Source: Prochilodus magdalenae | Lineage: Eukaryota > Chordata > Actinopteri > Characiformes > Prochilodontidae | Length of the DNA stretch: 64,000 nt | Assembly (NCBI GenBank): GCA_024036415.1 | Contig: JAMWET010006593.1 | Coordinates: forward strand, 1 to 64,000 | Direction: 5' to 3' | Shown: in pieces, positions 48,414-61,249 of the stretch | Numbering within the stretch: the stretch's first letter is position 1 | How the letters are laid out: each line of letters begins with the position of its first letter | Notes under the pieces: generated by a model | What the model was told of the DNA's origin: nothing | Seen by the model: the letters and a program-made list of their open reading frames with translations, nothing else | Database searches by the model: none | Program-made: the position numbers and the translations under genes

Positions 48414-48926
48414 CAGTCGAGTCACATTATTATGACCAGCAGTTATTATACATTGTTACCACCGAGTGCAGCAGCTAGTTTGGAGCGACTAGGTTGTCAC
48501 AGGTGTCTGGAGCCATGCTGACTAAGGTGCATCCCACAGCTGCTTGAAGATGTTTGGGGGAGGATCCATAAAGTGAACACAACAATTGAGGTGGTCCCAC
48601 AGATGCTCAGTTGGGTTTTCAATTTTGGGGAATTAGTGGGACAGGGTAGTACTTGTCAGTCATGCTATTCCGATCAGTGTCAGAAATTTCTAGCCATGTA
48701 AAATGATGCAATGTCTTACTGGAAGATCCCATCCGTGCCAGGGAAGGGAATCAGCATGTATGGGTGTACGTGATCTGCAAGGATGGATCAGTTCCCAGAT
48801 TGGTTGAGAGCACTTTCCACATGGAGAAGTGGGCCCTAAGAATTCCAAGAAAACGTGATTTCCTTTTTAAGCTACGCACCGCCACTGTCGAAAGTAGGAA
48901 GAGGTCATAATAATGTGACTCAGTGT
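48414..48926 (-). mobile_element. Tc1/mariner-type element, inverted relative of 16634-17125
   Basis: Ends are gagtcacattattatgacc and ggtcataataatgtgactc. The interior on minus aligns with the 16.6-kb element through actgagcatctgtgggac and cagctgtgggatgcac. Reading frames are broken. It is a deleted, non-autonomous copy. Confidence 0.8.
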
Positions 48927-48929
48927 ATG

Positions 48930-51900
48930 TCCAAGTATGTAACGAGGTTATCTGAAGGCAAACAGTCTAACTGGTAGATTTTGGCACAGAGCTTTATGTA
49001 GCAGGCCATATGCCTCAGGATGAACAGATGAAGAAATTGTCAGTTCATTCATTGCTATGGCTTTAGCTTGTCATCAGGCCATTCCTGAAAACTGAAGCCA
49101 TTGTCTGTTTCAGCCAGTGAATGAGGAGTCTACAAGTTCAGTATCAGTGGGCCACGTTCACCAACCGTTGCTTCCTAAAACTCTTTGTTCCTGGGTAAGA
49201 ATAGAATCTACACACACCCCAGAGCACAAAGGTGGAAACAGTTCCTCAGTTTAAGAACATGCCAAAAATCTGACTTTCTCACAAAACTAACAACCCCAGA
49301 AACACAAAGGAGAAAACAGTTCCTCAGTAATTTAAGAACCTGCAAACAAATCTGACTTTTGGTCACAAAAAGTAATAATAGAAACTGGATGCTGTGAGCC
49401 TCATGTGTCTAAGGCAGAGACACTCTAAAATTACGAAGCTACAAGTTTTTGAATTGTTCGCCATAGTGCAGTAATAATAGGAGCCAGATGCCGTGTTTAA
49501 TGCCTCTCAAAGCTACACTGCATTACGAAGCTACAAGTTTTGGTTTTATGCTGATGTAGACATGAAATCCGTATAGTGATAAATTCAGTTTTCTCTTGTG
49601 GCAGGTTTATGAAGGATCAACTGAATGAACCAATCTGCAGTAGTGCCACATTAAGCTGTACACACATAGCACATAACCCACTACTTACATTATTTACCAG
49701 ATAGTCCTGGTGCTTAAACTAAAACAAAGTGTTTAGAGAAAAACAAAGGTTCTACTACCGGAAAAAAGGACCCTGTGTGAATTGGCCTTAAACCAGATAT
49801 TCCAATAATACATTCTGTGAAAAGTAAAGGGATCAACCAGGTATTCCTGATAGGGGCCTTTATACGCAGGTTTTGTTTGAGTGGCGGTAACCTGTAGGCA
49901 GAGGTGTAGATAGTGACTTTCCGAGCCCCTGCTGCATGTCTGATGCTTCTCGTATAGCATTATTCTCCATCTGGTCCAAGGTCGACACATAAGTGGCTGA
50001 CGGTGTGCTCTGAGCCTTTGTCCTTCTGAAAGAAAGCATCTACACTAAGGCCATAGTTAGCATCCTGATGTACTACAGTACGCATACTGCATAGCAAATG
50101 AAGTTACTAAAGTTAGAAACCCAAGGACTTGATCAGCTGGGACCAGTGAGCTGCCCTTGCTTGTGAAACAAAAAGACACAGTGATGATAAATATACACAA
50201 ACATCTCAAACAACCAGACTAGAACAGCACTGGTCATGTGTCTGAAGCTGTATAACCTTCAGGGACAGAGCACGCAGTCAAACCACACCTAATGGAATGA
50301 AGCACTATGGTATAAATAAAAGTTGACATGGTTCAATGGACACCACCACTACCACCCAGTGTGTTTTACAGTGTGGGAGACACGGTGGGTGACTGGGGCT
50401 CAAATCCCCCTTTGGGTGACTATGCTGTACCAATGAGAGTCCTTTGTGAGGGGGGTTAAAGACCTGCATTGCCCTACGATAAACCTTTCCAGTAATTCTG
50501 AATGAGAGCAGCTAAATGCCATAGAGTTAAAAAAAAATAGCTGTGTTTCAGTATATTGTACATTAACTTTGTGGTATATAACAAATTGATTTTCTGTGAG
50601 GCTGCTTTGAGACAACGTTGGTTGTAAAAAGCGCTATACAAATAAACATTGATTGATTGATTGATTTCAGTCCAGAATGATGAGGAATACAAGGCAGGCT
50701 GTCAGTGCAGAGATCATTTACCTATATTAAAGGTACAGTAATTAAACAAGCTTGCTAAATTCTAAAGGATGAAGCCAGCTTGGAAACGGTCATGTAGAAA
50801 TGGTAGTTTTGTAAACGGTTGGTGAAACTACGCCATCATAATAAGTGGGCCACGAAGGGGGTGGGGAGGAATGGAGAATGTGAGCACCCTTTCATTTGCC
50901 AATGAAGAACTTGTTGATCTTAATAAAACTACAGCTAGTACTCATTTCACTTGTAATGCTGAGCAGTGCCACCTACCACCTACTGCTCCATGTTGGCTAG
51001 GCTAAGCTAAGTGTTCAGCGGTAATTATTTCTCTTCTCCTTCTGTGTGTTTTCTGAAATCCATTTTTCCTTGTGCAGGACTTTGAGCTGCTGTGTTGAAA
51101 ATGTTCTACAAATACAGTTTATCATAATTATTGTTATTAAACTCAAACGCGCATCCACGCTCCCACATATGCACGCGCACACACAGGGCTCACAGGGAAG
51201 GCTCCTGTTGGTTCATAGACGTCAAGAACGGCACCGAGAGGGCAGCCTCCGGTACAGAGAGAATGCGAATGCGAGGGAACAGATGGCAGCACAGAGGAAA
51301 GGATTGGGAGTCCTGCTGCTAAACTTTCCCCGGGTGGACCACTGTGAAGGGAGGGGGCTCTGATTTAACTAATCCTGCGCCTCTCGCCTGCAGCCGACTT
51401 GATGCTCATTTTGACCAAAGCCAGAGAATACAATGGAAAGGCGCCTGGAATGCAAAGCTGGGTGATTGTGATGTAACATAAAGGCACTTGTGAACCCCGT
51501 GACTTTTTATTTGCCCTCTCTGATAGTCTTGACACAGTGTTGTGGGTAAAGGTGCTTCACTTTCTACAGAGGTCGGATTACATCTTGGAATTGTCTTAGC
51601 TTTTGCATCTCATAGTTTAATGTGGGTATAAGAGATGACCTGGTACCACTTTCTTTTTGGATGACAGTGCTTGTAGGGATCAACAGTGCTGGGTATCAGT
51701 ATTGGGGCTGTATGAACATAACATGCTGGATCAGAAATGAAAGGGAATAACCACTCCCATTCAATCCTGCAAGAAATCTGTTTTTTTAATAGCACAGTCA
51801 CAAGGGCCCTTATTCATCAAAGCTGCATGAAAACGAGTGCAGATTTGACCGCCCTGCATGAAGCACAAACTCCCCGTCTCATTCAGGAAACTGTGAGTTG

Positions 51901-52110
51901 AATGTGCTTGATGAATCAGCCTTGCTCCTGCTTACGGGTACCTTATTTACATTTGCCCAGTCTAATGCATGCAGATGTTAAATAGTGAGTGAGACAATAG
52001 CAAAGAGTTCAGGAGGCACATGAGCCAGTGGTGTCCTCATAGGAGGGGTTTGGGGTTGTACAGGATGTGTGCTGCTCCTTCCTACTGACCAGAGCTTTAA
52101 TATATCTGTA
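48930..52110. other. Intergenic stretch, no gene recognised
   Basis: It contains two direct duplications: gttcctcagt-caaagg blocks (49215-49290 and 49300-49375), and attacgaagctacaagtttt at 49430 and 49520. A weak SINE remnant lies at 50345-50670. The rest is not identifiable. Frames up to 105 codons at 51046-51363 look random. Confidence 0.5.
50345..50670 (+). mobile_element. Decayed SINE with a second tail type
   Basis: The left part resembles the SINE body (gtgggagac, ggggctcaaatcccc, gggtgactatgctgtaccaa). The right end is gctttgagacaacgttggtt, then gtaaaaagcgctatacaaat and (attg)n. That is the other common teleost SINE/LINE tail. It is probably a composite or two adjacent insertions. 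Confidence 0.6.
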
Positions 52111-52650
52111 GTGTTACACTCATTGTCAAAAGAATAGTTGCAGCCAGAAGGAATTGTCAGGTTGCAGTGCTATTGGGAAGGAAGATAAAGGTTACCGGGA
52201 ACAATAAATTATGATGAATTGAGGTAACATTTATTAAGCTACACATACAGGAATAGTGTCTCTCAGTATGGCATCGGGCTGCCATGTTTGCTAATGCAAC
52301 AGATGTCTCGACATGCAGCTTGAATGTTCTCACACAGTTCCTGCTGATTTTGTGGTGGAAGTGAAGAGACACCAGGCCTGCTGGACGTGTGGCAGAAAAC
52401 CGTTCTTGGTGCTGCTCATGCTGCACATAGATTAGTTGGTTGTCTCCACCAAAACAAAAGCTGGACTTTCTGAGTCTCTCCATGTCCTTGGTGGCATTGA
52501 GGTGGTGTTAAGGGCAGTCATTGTAACAATATGTGTGCATGTAGTCCTGCCCGTCCTTGCTTACGCTGAACGTGAAACTTGAATCATTGGCACGTTTAAT
52601 GATGTTAACCCTACCCACCAACTTTCATTCCTGTCGGTAGATTCCTGTGA
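52110..52650 (+). mobile_element. Dispersed TIR element, copy C (left part)
   Basis: It starts ttacactcattgtcaaaaga and continues gtgctattgggaaggaagat, gaacaataaattatgat, ctctcagtatggcatcgggc, ttctcacacagttcctgctg and gaggtggtgttaagggcagt. The same order is seen at 3.2 and 63.6 kb. The minus-strand 108-codon frame is similar to one in copy F but has no recognised domain. Confidence 0.7.
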
Positions 52651-52667
52651 GACAGGAGCCGCGCTTC

Positions 52668-53460
52668 GGTATGGTATGGTATGGTATGGTATGGTATGGT
52701 ATGGTATTGTATGGTACGGTATTGTATTGTATGACATTGTATGGTATGGTATGGTATTGTATTATATGGTATTGTATTGTATTGTATTATTTTGTATTGT
52801 ATGGTATGGTAATGGTATTGTACTATATGGTATGGTTTGGTATGGTATGGTATGGTATGGTATGGTATGGTATGGTATGGTATGGTATGGTATGGTATTG
52901 TATTATATGGTATGGTATGGTATTGTATTATATGGTATGGTATGGTATTATTTTGTATTGTATGGTATGGTATGGTATTATTTTGTATTGTATGGTACGG
53001 TATGGTATTGTGTGGTACTGTATGGTATTCTATGGTATGGTATGGTATGGTATGGTATGGTATGGTATGGTATGGTATGGTATGGTACGGTATTGTATTG
53101 TATGATATTGTATGGTATGGTATGGTATGGTATGGTATTATATGGTATTGTATTGTATTGTATTGTATTATTTTGTATTGTATGGTATGGTATGGTATGG
53201 TATGGTATGGTAATGGTATTGTACTATATGGTATGGTATGGTATGGTATGGTATGGTATGGTATGGTATGGTATGGTATGGTATGGTATTGCATTGTATT
53301 GTATTGTATGGTATTGTATTATATGGTTTGGTATGGTATGGTATGGTATGGTATGGTGTGGTATGGTATGGTATGGTATGGTATGGTATGGTATGGTATT
53401 GTATTGTATTATATGGTATGGTATGATATGATATGGTATGGTATGGTACGCTATTGTATT
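52668..53460. repeat. (TATGG)n pentanucleotide satellite, about 800 bp
   Basis: TATGG/TATTG pentamers tile the region with occasional phase slips. All open frames of 140-255 codons on both strands (Met-Val-Trp-Tyr-Gly and His-Thr-Ile-Pro-Tyr patterns) are consequences of the 5-bp period. Confidence 0.97.
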
Positions 53461-53834
53461 GTATTGGACAGTATTGTTACATACCCATCAAACAGTCACT
53501 ATAATGCATCTGAGACCATTGGTGCCATGCTGACTTTACACAGACCCACCATACAGATTACTAGCTACAACTGGAGCCAAAACACTGGGTATGAGTCATG
53601 TTAATGGTCAGGATCACTCGTCTGTCCAGGCTGCGACCCAAGCTGTTGGTGTAATAGCATGACTAATCTTCTGTCTATGTTAAGTCTGGAGGCAGTGTGC
53701 CCAGTGCCACAGTAAAATCCCTGGTATTGTTTGAAGCCCTACAGAGATTAAATGGATCTAATTTAAGCCTCCAGGTGTAAATGTGACTTGGCAGGAGTTC
53801 ATTTAACACAGCTAGATTTAGTCTGGAAATTTAG

Positions 53835-54100
53835 AGCATGTATGGTACTGTATAGTGCAGAAGTCAGAGACCACTGACCATGTAGTCTTGTGTCATGCCA
53901 GTGGTGCTGGCACTAACAGGGTGACTCATGGAGCAACATCATTTTCAGCGCTAAGGCCCACCCCATTGTTTACGTCATGTGTGCAGGCGAGCGCTAAACT
54001 TGAATAATTCAAATGTCTTATGATGTCAGAACCAAGTTTCATTAATGTGGGTTGATTCTTCTGGGTGCAACTAGTTTTTGACGATGTGCGTATGTGAGTA
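53835..54100 (+). mobile_element. Dispersed TIR element, copy D (right part)
   Basis: It has tgccagtggtgctggcacta, gcgctaaacttgaataattc, aagtttcattaatgtgggtt and gtttttgacgatgtgcgtat, matching the right end of copies A and B. It may be the right half of copy C, separated by the pentanucleotide array. Confidence 0.65.
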
Positions 54101-57100
54101 AGTTGCAGTTAGTTGCATTTGGTTATATCAGTGTGCATATTAATGGTAAGTGAATTTGCTTTAGTACAGGGATTACTGTGTGCACAGTTATTAATATTAT
54201 CATTAATTTTTCAGTTTTTATTGTCATTGTCAATAATTTTGCTTATTTAACCAGATATCAGACATTTTTCAAGCTGTTAAAATATGTTTTGATGACGAGT
54301 GTAATAATGTCATTAATAATTAGAATATTAGGTGTATTTAGTTTAGTCTATTAATGGTCTATTAAATCAAGGGTGGTCTCTGACAGTTGCGCTGTACTGT
54401 TTACGGGTGTGTGGGTGTGTGTGTGTGATGAACAAGAATGTGAGGGAGCCGTGTGGACTGTCAAAATGTACCAGGATGTCACACAGCGCAAGCCTCATTG
54501 TGACTACAGCTCGCAGCACTCACACTCGCATGCATTCCTCTCAGCGAGCTACATGCGGCACACACATACACAGACACACACACGAACCCACATCTTCCAT
54601 AGCCGTTAATAGGAGAATGATCTCCCACATGAATCTTCTATTGTTATTTACAGATAACCAATCTATACCCTGCCCACAAGTGCATGCTTTGATGACGACT
54701 TTTTTTCACAAGATGGACAAGCTTTACAGAGCTTTGGCAAAAATCTGGTGATATTTAGTATCAAATAAATAAGACGTAAGTTTGTTGTCATGTAATTCAG
54801 CTAATTTGTCAATCCCAGCCTGCCTAGTTTCAGTTACATAGTCCGGCTCTGTGGAGAAGCGTAAAAAGAACACACTAAACTTTGGTGCATGTGGATTGCA
54901 AGTCACCCTGTTTTTCAGACCACGTTATACATGTTTATGTGTTAATGTTACATTTAAAGGCTCACAAAGAAGGTCCATCTCGATGTTTAGGTCTCATATG
55001 ACAACAGTAGATCATTCACTCCCATTCATTCACTTGAATACCCTACCTCGCAATCTGCTTGTGGACGCTGTTACACATTTCCACCAGAGATGTCTCCAAA
55101 TCCCAGAAACTTACATAGTGCAGCAAATTTAAGCTATGACCTAATTTGTTAGGGTAAATTGCATTTTACTGGGGTTTTGTTCAACCTCACAACAGACACT
55201 ATGAAAAACCACATTTGTGTGTGGAGCATCAACAGGTCAAGTTGTCAGTAGGTTAAATGAGAGAAAGATTGATCAGGTGTTTTCTAAGTCGTGTACTTAG
55301 ACTGCAGTGGCAATTATCATTTTACCAGTCTAGTTTTAAACCAGTTCAGCTACGTAGTGTAGCATTTAAACTGGAAAGTCAACTGGAAGTGGTAAATCTA
55401 AACTCCAACCAAGCTAATGGTGACAAATTCACCATTCACCATTCATATCCAAACAGTCTAGTTTCATTTAGTCCAGCTTGGTAGCCATGTAGCAACTCTT
55501 ATCTCCAACCTAAATTCATTAGTTGGAATAAAGTTTTTGGAATAAGCCATAAACCAGTTTAAATGCTACACTACTGGTTGGTGTGGCACAACGGATAGAA
55601 CCACTACTTACCAGGAAACTACCGTCCCATGTGGGAGACTGGGGTTTGATTCCCGGGCCGGGTGACTGTGCTTTGCTACACCAATAAGAGTCCTTGGGCA
55701 AGACTCCTAACACTACATTGGCCTACCTGTAATATGATTAACCTTGTAAGTCGCTCTGGATAACAGATTTGTGGTTTAAGCATGGACAGGTCAATATCTC
55801 ACTGGGATCAAATTAGGATAACTTAGGTGTAGCTTTTTGGGTTGTGTAATCAAGCTAACGCTTGCATTGTGGCCTGCTTAGTTTCAATTAGCTACAACAG
55901 AAGAGTCCAGCTTATTAGCATAGCATTTTAACCTGGAAACCTAACTTTATGCAGTGCCTAAACTTAACTCCAGTCTTAAGGCAGTTCGAATATATTTTCT
56001 GACACCATTCTGTAAGGCCTGTCCAAATCCCCTCTAAAGTGCTGATAGCATTCGAACTAGACACATTTAGCATGATGCTAATGAGGCTGGCTGTCTTTGG
56101 AAAAGTAGTCTTGACTTTTTGACAGCAGTGGTAAGACATCTGATGATATTCACTTGGGTATAAAGCTTGACTCCTCACAGTCAGTTTAAACGGATTATGG
56201 CCTTCAGTGACACTGTGCATCCGTTAACATGGGCGCGTACCGTGAAACACACTGTTGAACTGTGATCACATCCCTAATTTAAATCTGCCTGTTATATTCA
56301 CAGCTTCCCTCCTGCCAAAAAGCCATGATATGCTAGGCAGCCGTCTATGAAATGGATCTTCGGGTGTGGTGTACTGTTTTGCTTTAAAGCAATCCGCAGT
56401 GACACCCTTTACATGTAGCACATGCAAGAACATTCTAGCATTGAGTTAAAACTTGCAGAGCGGTTCTTAAGCGCACGTCTTTTGCTGACACGACACCAAC
56501 TGGGTACAAAGGCTTGGGAAATCGGGTATAGAGCAGCAGAGTCGAGAAAATAATGAGGTTTCATTTTCGTGACAGCCCCCCACCAATGCTTCAAATACAA
56601 GTGAACAAGAACAGCCTTTACGCCAGGTACCGACCGTGGGAGTCAAATGGACGGGTTTCCAAAAGAAAATAACCTCCCTCGCTTCTCCAGCAGGGGGTGG
56701 AATTTAATGATATCGCTGCAAAGGTAAAACATCCCGAGACGGAAGCTCAAATAGCTCCGTAATCCCGATATAGTGCACTGCATGTTACAGAATAATGATT
56801 TATACCCAAATAGTGTGCTGTGCAGTGAAAACTGCAGGAAGGCCGAGGCAACTGTTATAGGCTACTTCAGCCTAACGGTTCAGAGTGACGCTGTCTGATG
56901 TGCATGCAGCTTTTTTGTGTCATTCCTATCCCTACATTAGATGCATGTTAGGCGGTCCTATATAGGCCTAGATTTCACTACTGCTCATTTACAACAAGCT
57001 TAAAAAAGATGCCTCAGCCATTTCCAGCTAAAGCAATGGACTTCTAAAACTGGACTGTTCTGATTTGGCCACCTAAGCCACAAAAGAGCCACAATGTCTC

Positions 57101-57520
57101 CTCAGGGACCAAATGAATACCTTCAAATTCTGAAAGCTCCAAGATCAATAGGGGAAAACCCTTTCCTCTTAATTAAAGTCTACTCTGAAAACCAAATATA
57201 TAACTGTGGTGTAAACTGAGACCTACCACTTTGTTAAAGACTAAAGCCTGTAGTTACTGCTCATATCTAATCTTTTACACCTACACAACTCAATTAAACA
57301 CATGGCATAGAAGCAGACAAGAATAAACCGGAACTGGCAGAAGATGACTGAATTGATTCTGAGCATGTTTAGATGATGAGTTGAATGACTATAGATTTTT
57401 TTCTCAATTTAATTAACCAATAATACGCTGAGAGATGGTAAAGGATATTTCCACTGGAGCCAGTGCCTCTGTGGCCTCACCCCGACCTCTAATGACCCAA
57501 TCAGGTCACTCACTTTTATT
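54101..57520. other. Intergenic stretch, no gene recognised
   Basis: Mostly AT-rich unique sequence with a short (CA)n run at 54560-54585 and a SINE at 55576-55766. No splice-bounded frame with family similarity was seen. Confidence 0.5.
55576..55766 (+). mobile_element. tRNA-derived SINE, 3' truncated
   Basis: It reads ggttggtgtggcacaacgga (A-box region altered), ggggtttgattccc, caataagagtccttgggcaa and taagtcgctctggataacag, then stops before the agcgtctgctaaatgcc end. It belongs to the main family. Confidence 0.82.
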
Positions 57521-57524
57521 ACCT

Positions 57525-57694
57525 AGATAGCATTTAACCCTGCCAGGCCCCTGTCCAGCACCGCTTCTCGATTTAATGAGGAAAAAATTGAGCCTGCAAG
57601 ATGAAGGACTACGTGCACACAGACTGTTACACTGACCACCACAAACGCCACTTCAACATCAACAAAGACTGCACAGAACACCATTGGGAACATT
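57525..57694 (-). mobile_element. Fragment of the dispersed TIR element, copy E
   Basis: Sequences such as gactgttacactgaccacca and acttcaacatcaacaaagac are the complement of gtggtgttaagggcagtc-type sequence in copies C and F. It leads directly into the hairpin at 57695-57858. Confidence 0.55.
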
Positions 57695-57858
57695 GGTAAC
57701 ATTACAGCTACACACAAAGACGTAGGGTCTCTCACAATGGTGCCCAGAACACCACTGGGAAGCTCTACAACACCATGCCAAGGCGTAGAGCTTCCCAGTG
57801 GTGTTTTGGACACCATACTGAGAGACCCTACGTCTTTGTGTGTAGCTGTAATGTTACC
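57695..57858. repeat. Long near-perfect hairpin, 74-bp arms, 16-bp loop
   Basis: The left arm starts ggtaacattacagctacaca and the right arm ends tgtgtagctgtaatgttacc. By eye 70 of 74 positions pair. The loop is aacaccatgccaaggc. The loop and arms resemble sequence of the dispersed element (27120-27230), so the hairpin probably arose by inverted duplication of one end of that element. Confidence 0.9.
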
Positions 57859-57859
57859 T

Positions 57860-60800
57860 ATTTGGAGATACAGGGTTTTGTTCAGAGAGGGGCAATATAA
57901 TAACTATATAATGTAAGGTGTGATCATTGATTGACATCTCATTAGCCCAGTTTGGGCTGAATCTAGGAAATAAAGACAGAATAAATTGGTAGAAAATGAC
58001 TTGATTTTTACCAAGTTCAGATAACGACTTTCTGTCTCATTAACCAATGAGATGCTGAAAGGGAGGGGTCATAAGAGGTCCATCATATATTGAGTTGGTG
58101 ATAGTGCCCCTGTGACCTCACTAGGACCATAAAGAGGAGAGCGTCCCTGTTTTAAAATTAGCTGAGAGTCTGGGCATATATACTAGTAGATGTAACTGTC
58201 AACCAAAAGAACACTATCATACAAATCAGTTGGTGGGGGGAGGGATGGGTGGTTGTAAAAGTGAGGGCCTCTACATCACATGAAATGTAAAGGTCATGCA
58301 AACCCAGAAAGGCCAGGAAGTGACAGCTGGCTGAAAAATCTAACATACACAGTTTTTTCTGCTATCCCGAATTTAGTCAGCCAAGCTGTGCTTTGAACGT
58401 GTGCTGCTTAGATTCACACGGAGGTTAAGGTACCTAATGCGTAATGCCACCACAGCATTGAGCAAACCGCATACCTAATATAATTAAAGAGGTTGGTGTA
58501 GCTCAGTGGATAACACCCATCCCTGCCAAGTAACCACCACCACCCGTGGGAGACTGGGGTTTGAATCCCGGTCTGGGTGACTATGCTGTGCTACACCAAT
58601 AAGAGTCCTTGGCCAAGACTCCTAACACTACATTGGCCTCCCTGTAATATGATTAACCTTGTAAGTTGCTCTGGATAAGAGCGTCAGCTAAATGCCAGAA
58701 ATGTAAATGTAAAGACTCGCCACAAATTACATCAAGCAGTCTCAGTCAGACTTTCTAATACAGTGTTATGTAATAAAAGTGGACCAAGCTAGCTAAAACC
58801 AGTATTAGCGTCCATTAGCAAGCCTGAACCTTGGTCTACTTTTGTTCTTCTTCATAGAGAAGTCATACAGTACCGGCATTAATGTAGGTCTGAATGGTCC
58901 TTATACCTGAAGAAGACACCATAGAAGCCAGTCACTTAGCAGCCCTTGATACCAACGACACTTCCGCAGGTCTCAGAAGTGAAGAGTTCAGTTTGAGGTG
59001 ATTAAGTATCATCACAAAAGCCATCGGAGCCAGCTTTTACGTGTCCACTCCAATAATTCACCAGTTAAGCTGGACCTCACGTTGCCTCTTGTAGCCTCAT
59101 AATTGAGTATGTGCAGTCTGTGTCTTGTCCGGAACGTTGTGTTGAGTGCCCTTTTGTTTTTATGCTTGTCAATGAGGAATTTCTTCCACCTTCTTGCTAA
59201 TGAAATACCGGAGAGAGGTGGCGAGAGAGGCCCTGGAAAGGGTACTTCAGCTTCAACAAAGTCTCCGGCCTAACTTGAGGCTCGAGGCAGTGTAATGGGT
59301 TAGCTCAGCAGGGCATTTTCATGGGCTGTTGTTGTTAGCCTCTTTGTGATGTAGACAGTATTACATAAAAGGCTATATGTGATGCTTTGGTTAGCTACGT
59401 TAGCTTCATGGCTTTAGTGCAAAGCAAACTCTGGACACCAAACATGATTGAGTGAATTTGGCAATGAGCCAAAAATTATTTGACTTTTCACTAAATTCCT
59501 TTATCTCCGAGTTTTAAAAGCGACCTTGGAGGAAGGTTTACCGGTGTTTTACTTATATGGGCGGCTCATTTCCTCACTTCAGTTTTCGAAAGCTCAGCTG
59601 CTATCAAAACCAAGTTTGCATGCATTGATTAGAAGTGTGTTGAGGCGTGTTCCTAAACTTCGTATCTTGTTCTACGCAGTTTATGACGCTTGCCACCCTC
59701 CTTCTGCAATACTGCTAAATGACCACAAGCAATGATTTCCAGGAGTGAAGGCGGTCTCACAGCGCAACAAAACTGTCAAACAACACATTAGTATTCCGCA
59801 GCAACTGCCCCGGTACACGCGTTCTCCAAGGCATTCCTGGAAATGAATTTCCGATGAGGCGGGTGTCAGTCTATCACCCGTCTGAGCCCTTATAATGATA
59901 CGCTAAAAAATGTAACGCACACACAGGAAGGTAAGGTCAGGCCCGATTTCTACATATCTCGTAGCTGGCATGGTCAAACGGCCCGTGTTTGATGTGGCTG
60001 CGGCAGCCACGGGTTTCCAGTGCTGTAAACCTTTTGATCCAAAAGCTAATGTGACATTTTCCGCCGTCGCAACTGCATTACTTTAGGTGCTGCTTTTCAA
60101 ATACGAAGCGAGTCACACAAACAGAGAAATGTCAAAAGAAATGCCAATAATTCAAAAACGGATGACTGCGGTGACGGCTTACTTCATTAACACAGGTGTG
60201 TTCAGTGTGGGGTGAGTTCAGTGTGAGGAGATCTCATTCCTAACTCGTTTCGACTGATCGTTTCTATTTCTATTCAGGAAATGTTAAAGTAAAGGACAGC
60301 TGCATGATGTAAGAGTTGATATGAAAACTCCCTTACGCAATCTTGCTGTAATGCATTTGCGTGAGCGACGTGACCTTCAGGGTGAATGTGTGAAATCATG
60401 GCCTATAGTATAAAAAGGCTCCTCTGTTCTTCACTAAGTACAAGGCAGGAGCAAGTGGATAAATAGTGGAACCGCAAGGCAGGGGTTTCTGATAAAGTGG
60501 CCACTGAGCAGAAGCGCAAGGCGAGGGCTTTATATGGGTTTCCAAAAAAGTGATCAGCATTTTCAAGTACTTGCCATTTTTAACAAACTGTCTAGGAAGC
60601 AGAAGCACAAGGTGAGTCTTCTTTACGTCATGTATAATATGGATGGTAAGAAAGAACCATAGACTCCAAGCCCTACAGTCCAGCTGACTTCAGTGAAGCC
60701 AAAGCGCTCTAGCATTTTGACAAATTACAAACGGCAGGAGCTCACCTGTTTCCCAAAGCTTAGGTATAAGCACAAACACACCTGATTTCAGAGCTCAGGC

Positions 60801-61240
60801 AGGAAGACAAAAGCACAGTCATATCAAAAGGCACCTCTATTCATTAGAGAGAAAAAACATTAGTCATCATTTCCTTGCAGAAATACAATCCACGGAAGTA
60901 GCCTGTTCTCTAAAGTAGGTGCTTGTTAGCTCTGTCTGAAGCGTACAGCTCCAAGCTTCAGAGAGGGCTACTCAAAAACGAGACTAGCCATTTTGAAAGA
61001 GACAATGGCATCCTGTTGGGGGTGTATGGGGAGAGGCAGTGTCATAATCAGAACAATTTTGTGCTGCGAGCTTTCGGGTTTGTGCTTGGAAACATGCCAC
61101 AGCACATGCTGCGGACAGGAAGCTGGCAAGAGATGATACAGGAGCTGATGCTGAGGAACTAAATGCACTGAGGAAAGTGGTACTTGTGGAAGCTTAAAAA
61201 GTTATTATTGTTGTCACGCTATATGTTTGATTCATTTGCA
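57860..61240. other. Intergenic stretch, no gene recognised
   Basis: Apart from the SINE at 58491-58712 nothing is identified. Frames of about 60-80 codons (58158, 59526, 60396, 60923) lack coding character. Confidence 0.5.
58491..58712 (+). mobile_element. tRNA-derived SINE, near full length
   Basis: It has an ggttggtgtagctcagtgga head, ggggtttgaatcccg B box, tgctctggataagagcgtca and a gctaaatgccagaaatgtaa tail. It is the best-preserved + oriented copy of the main family and useful as its local reference. Confidence 0.88.
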
Positions 61241-61249
61241 TAGGTGCAG

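Noticed and set aside
52611..53604. Open frames with Met-Val-Trp-Tyr-Gly or His-Thr-Ile-Pro-Tyr repeats
   Set aside because: They are consequences of the pentanucleotide satellite and open on both strands.
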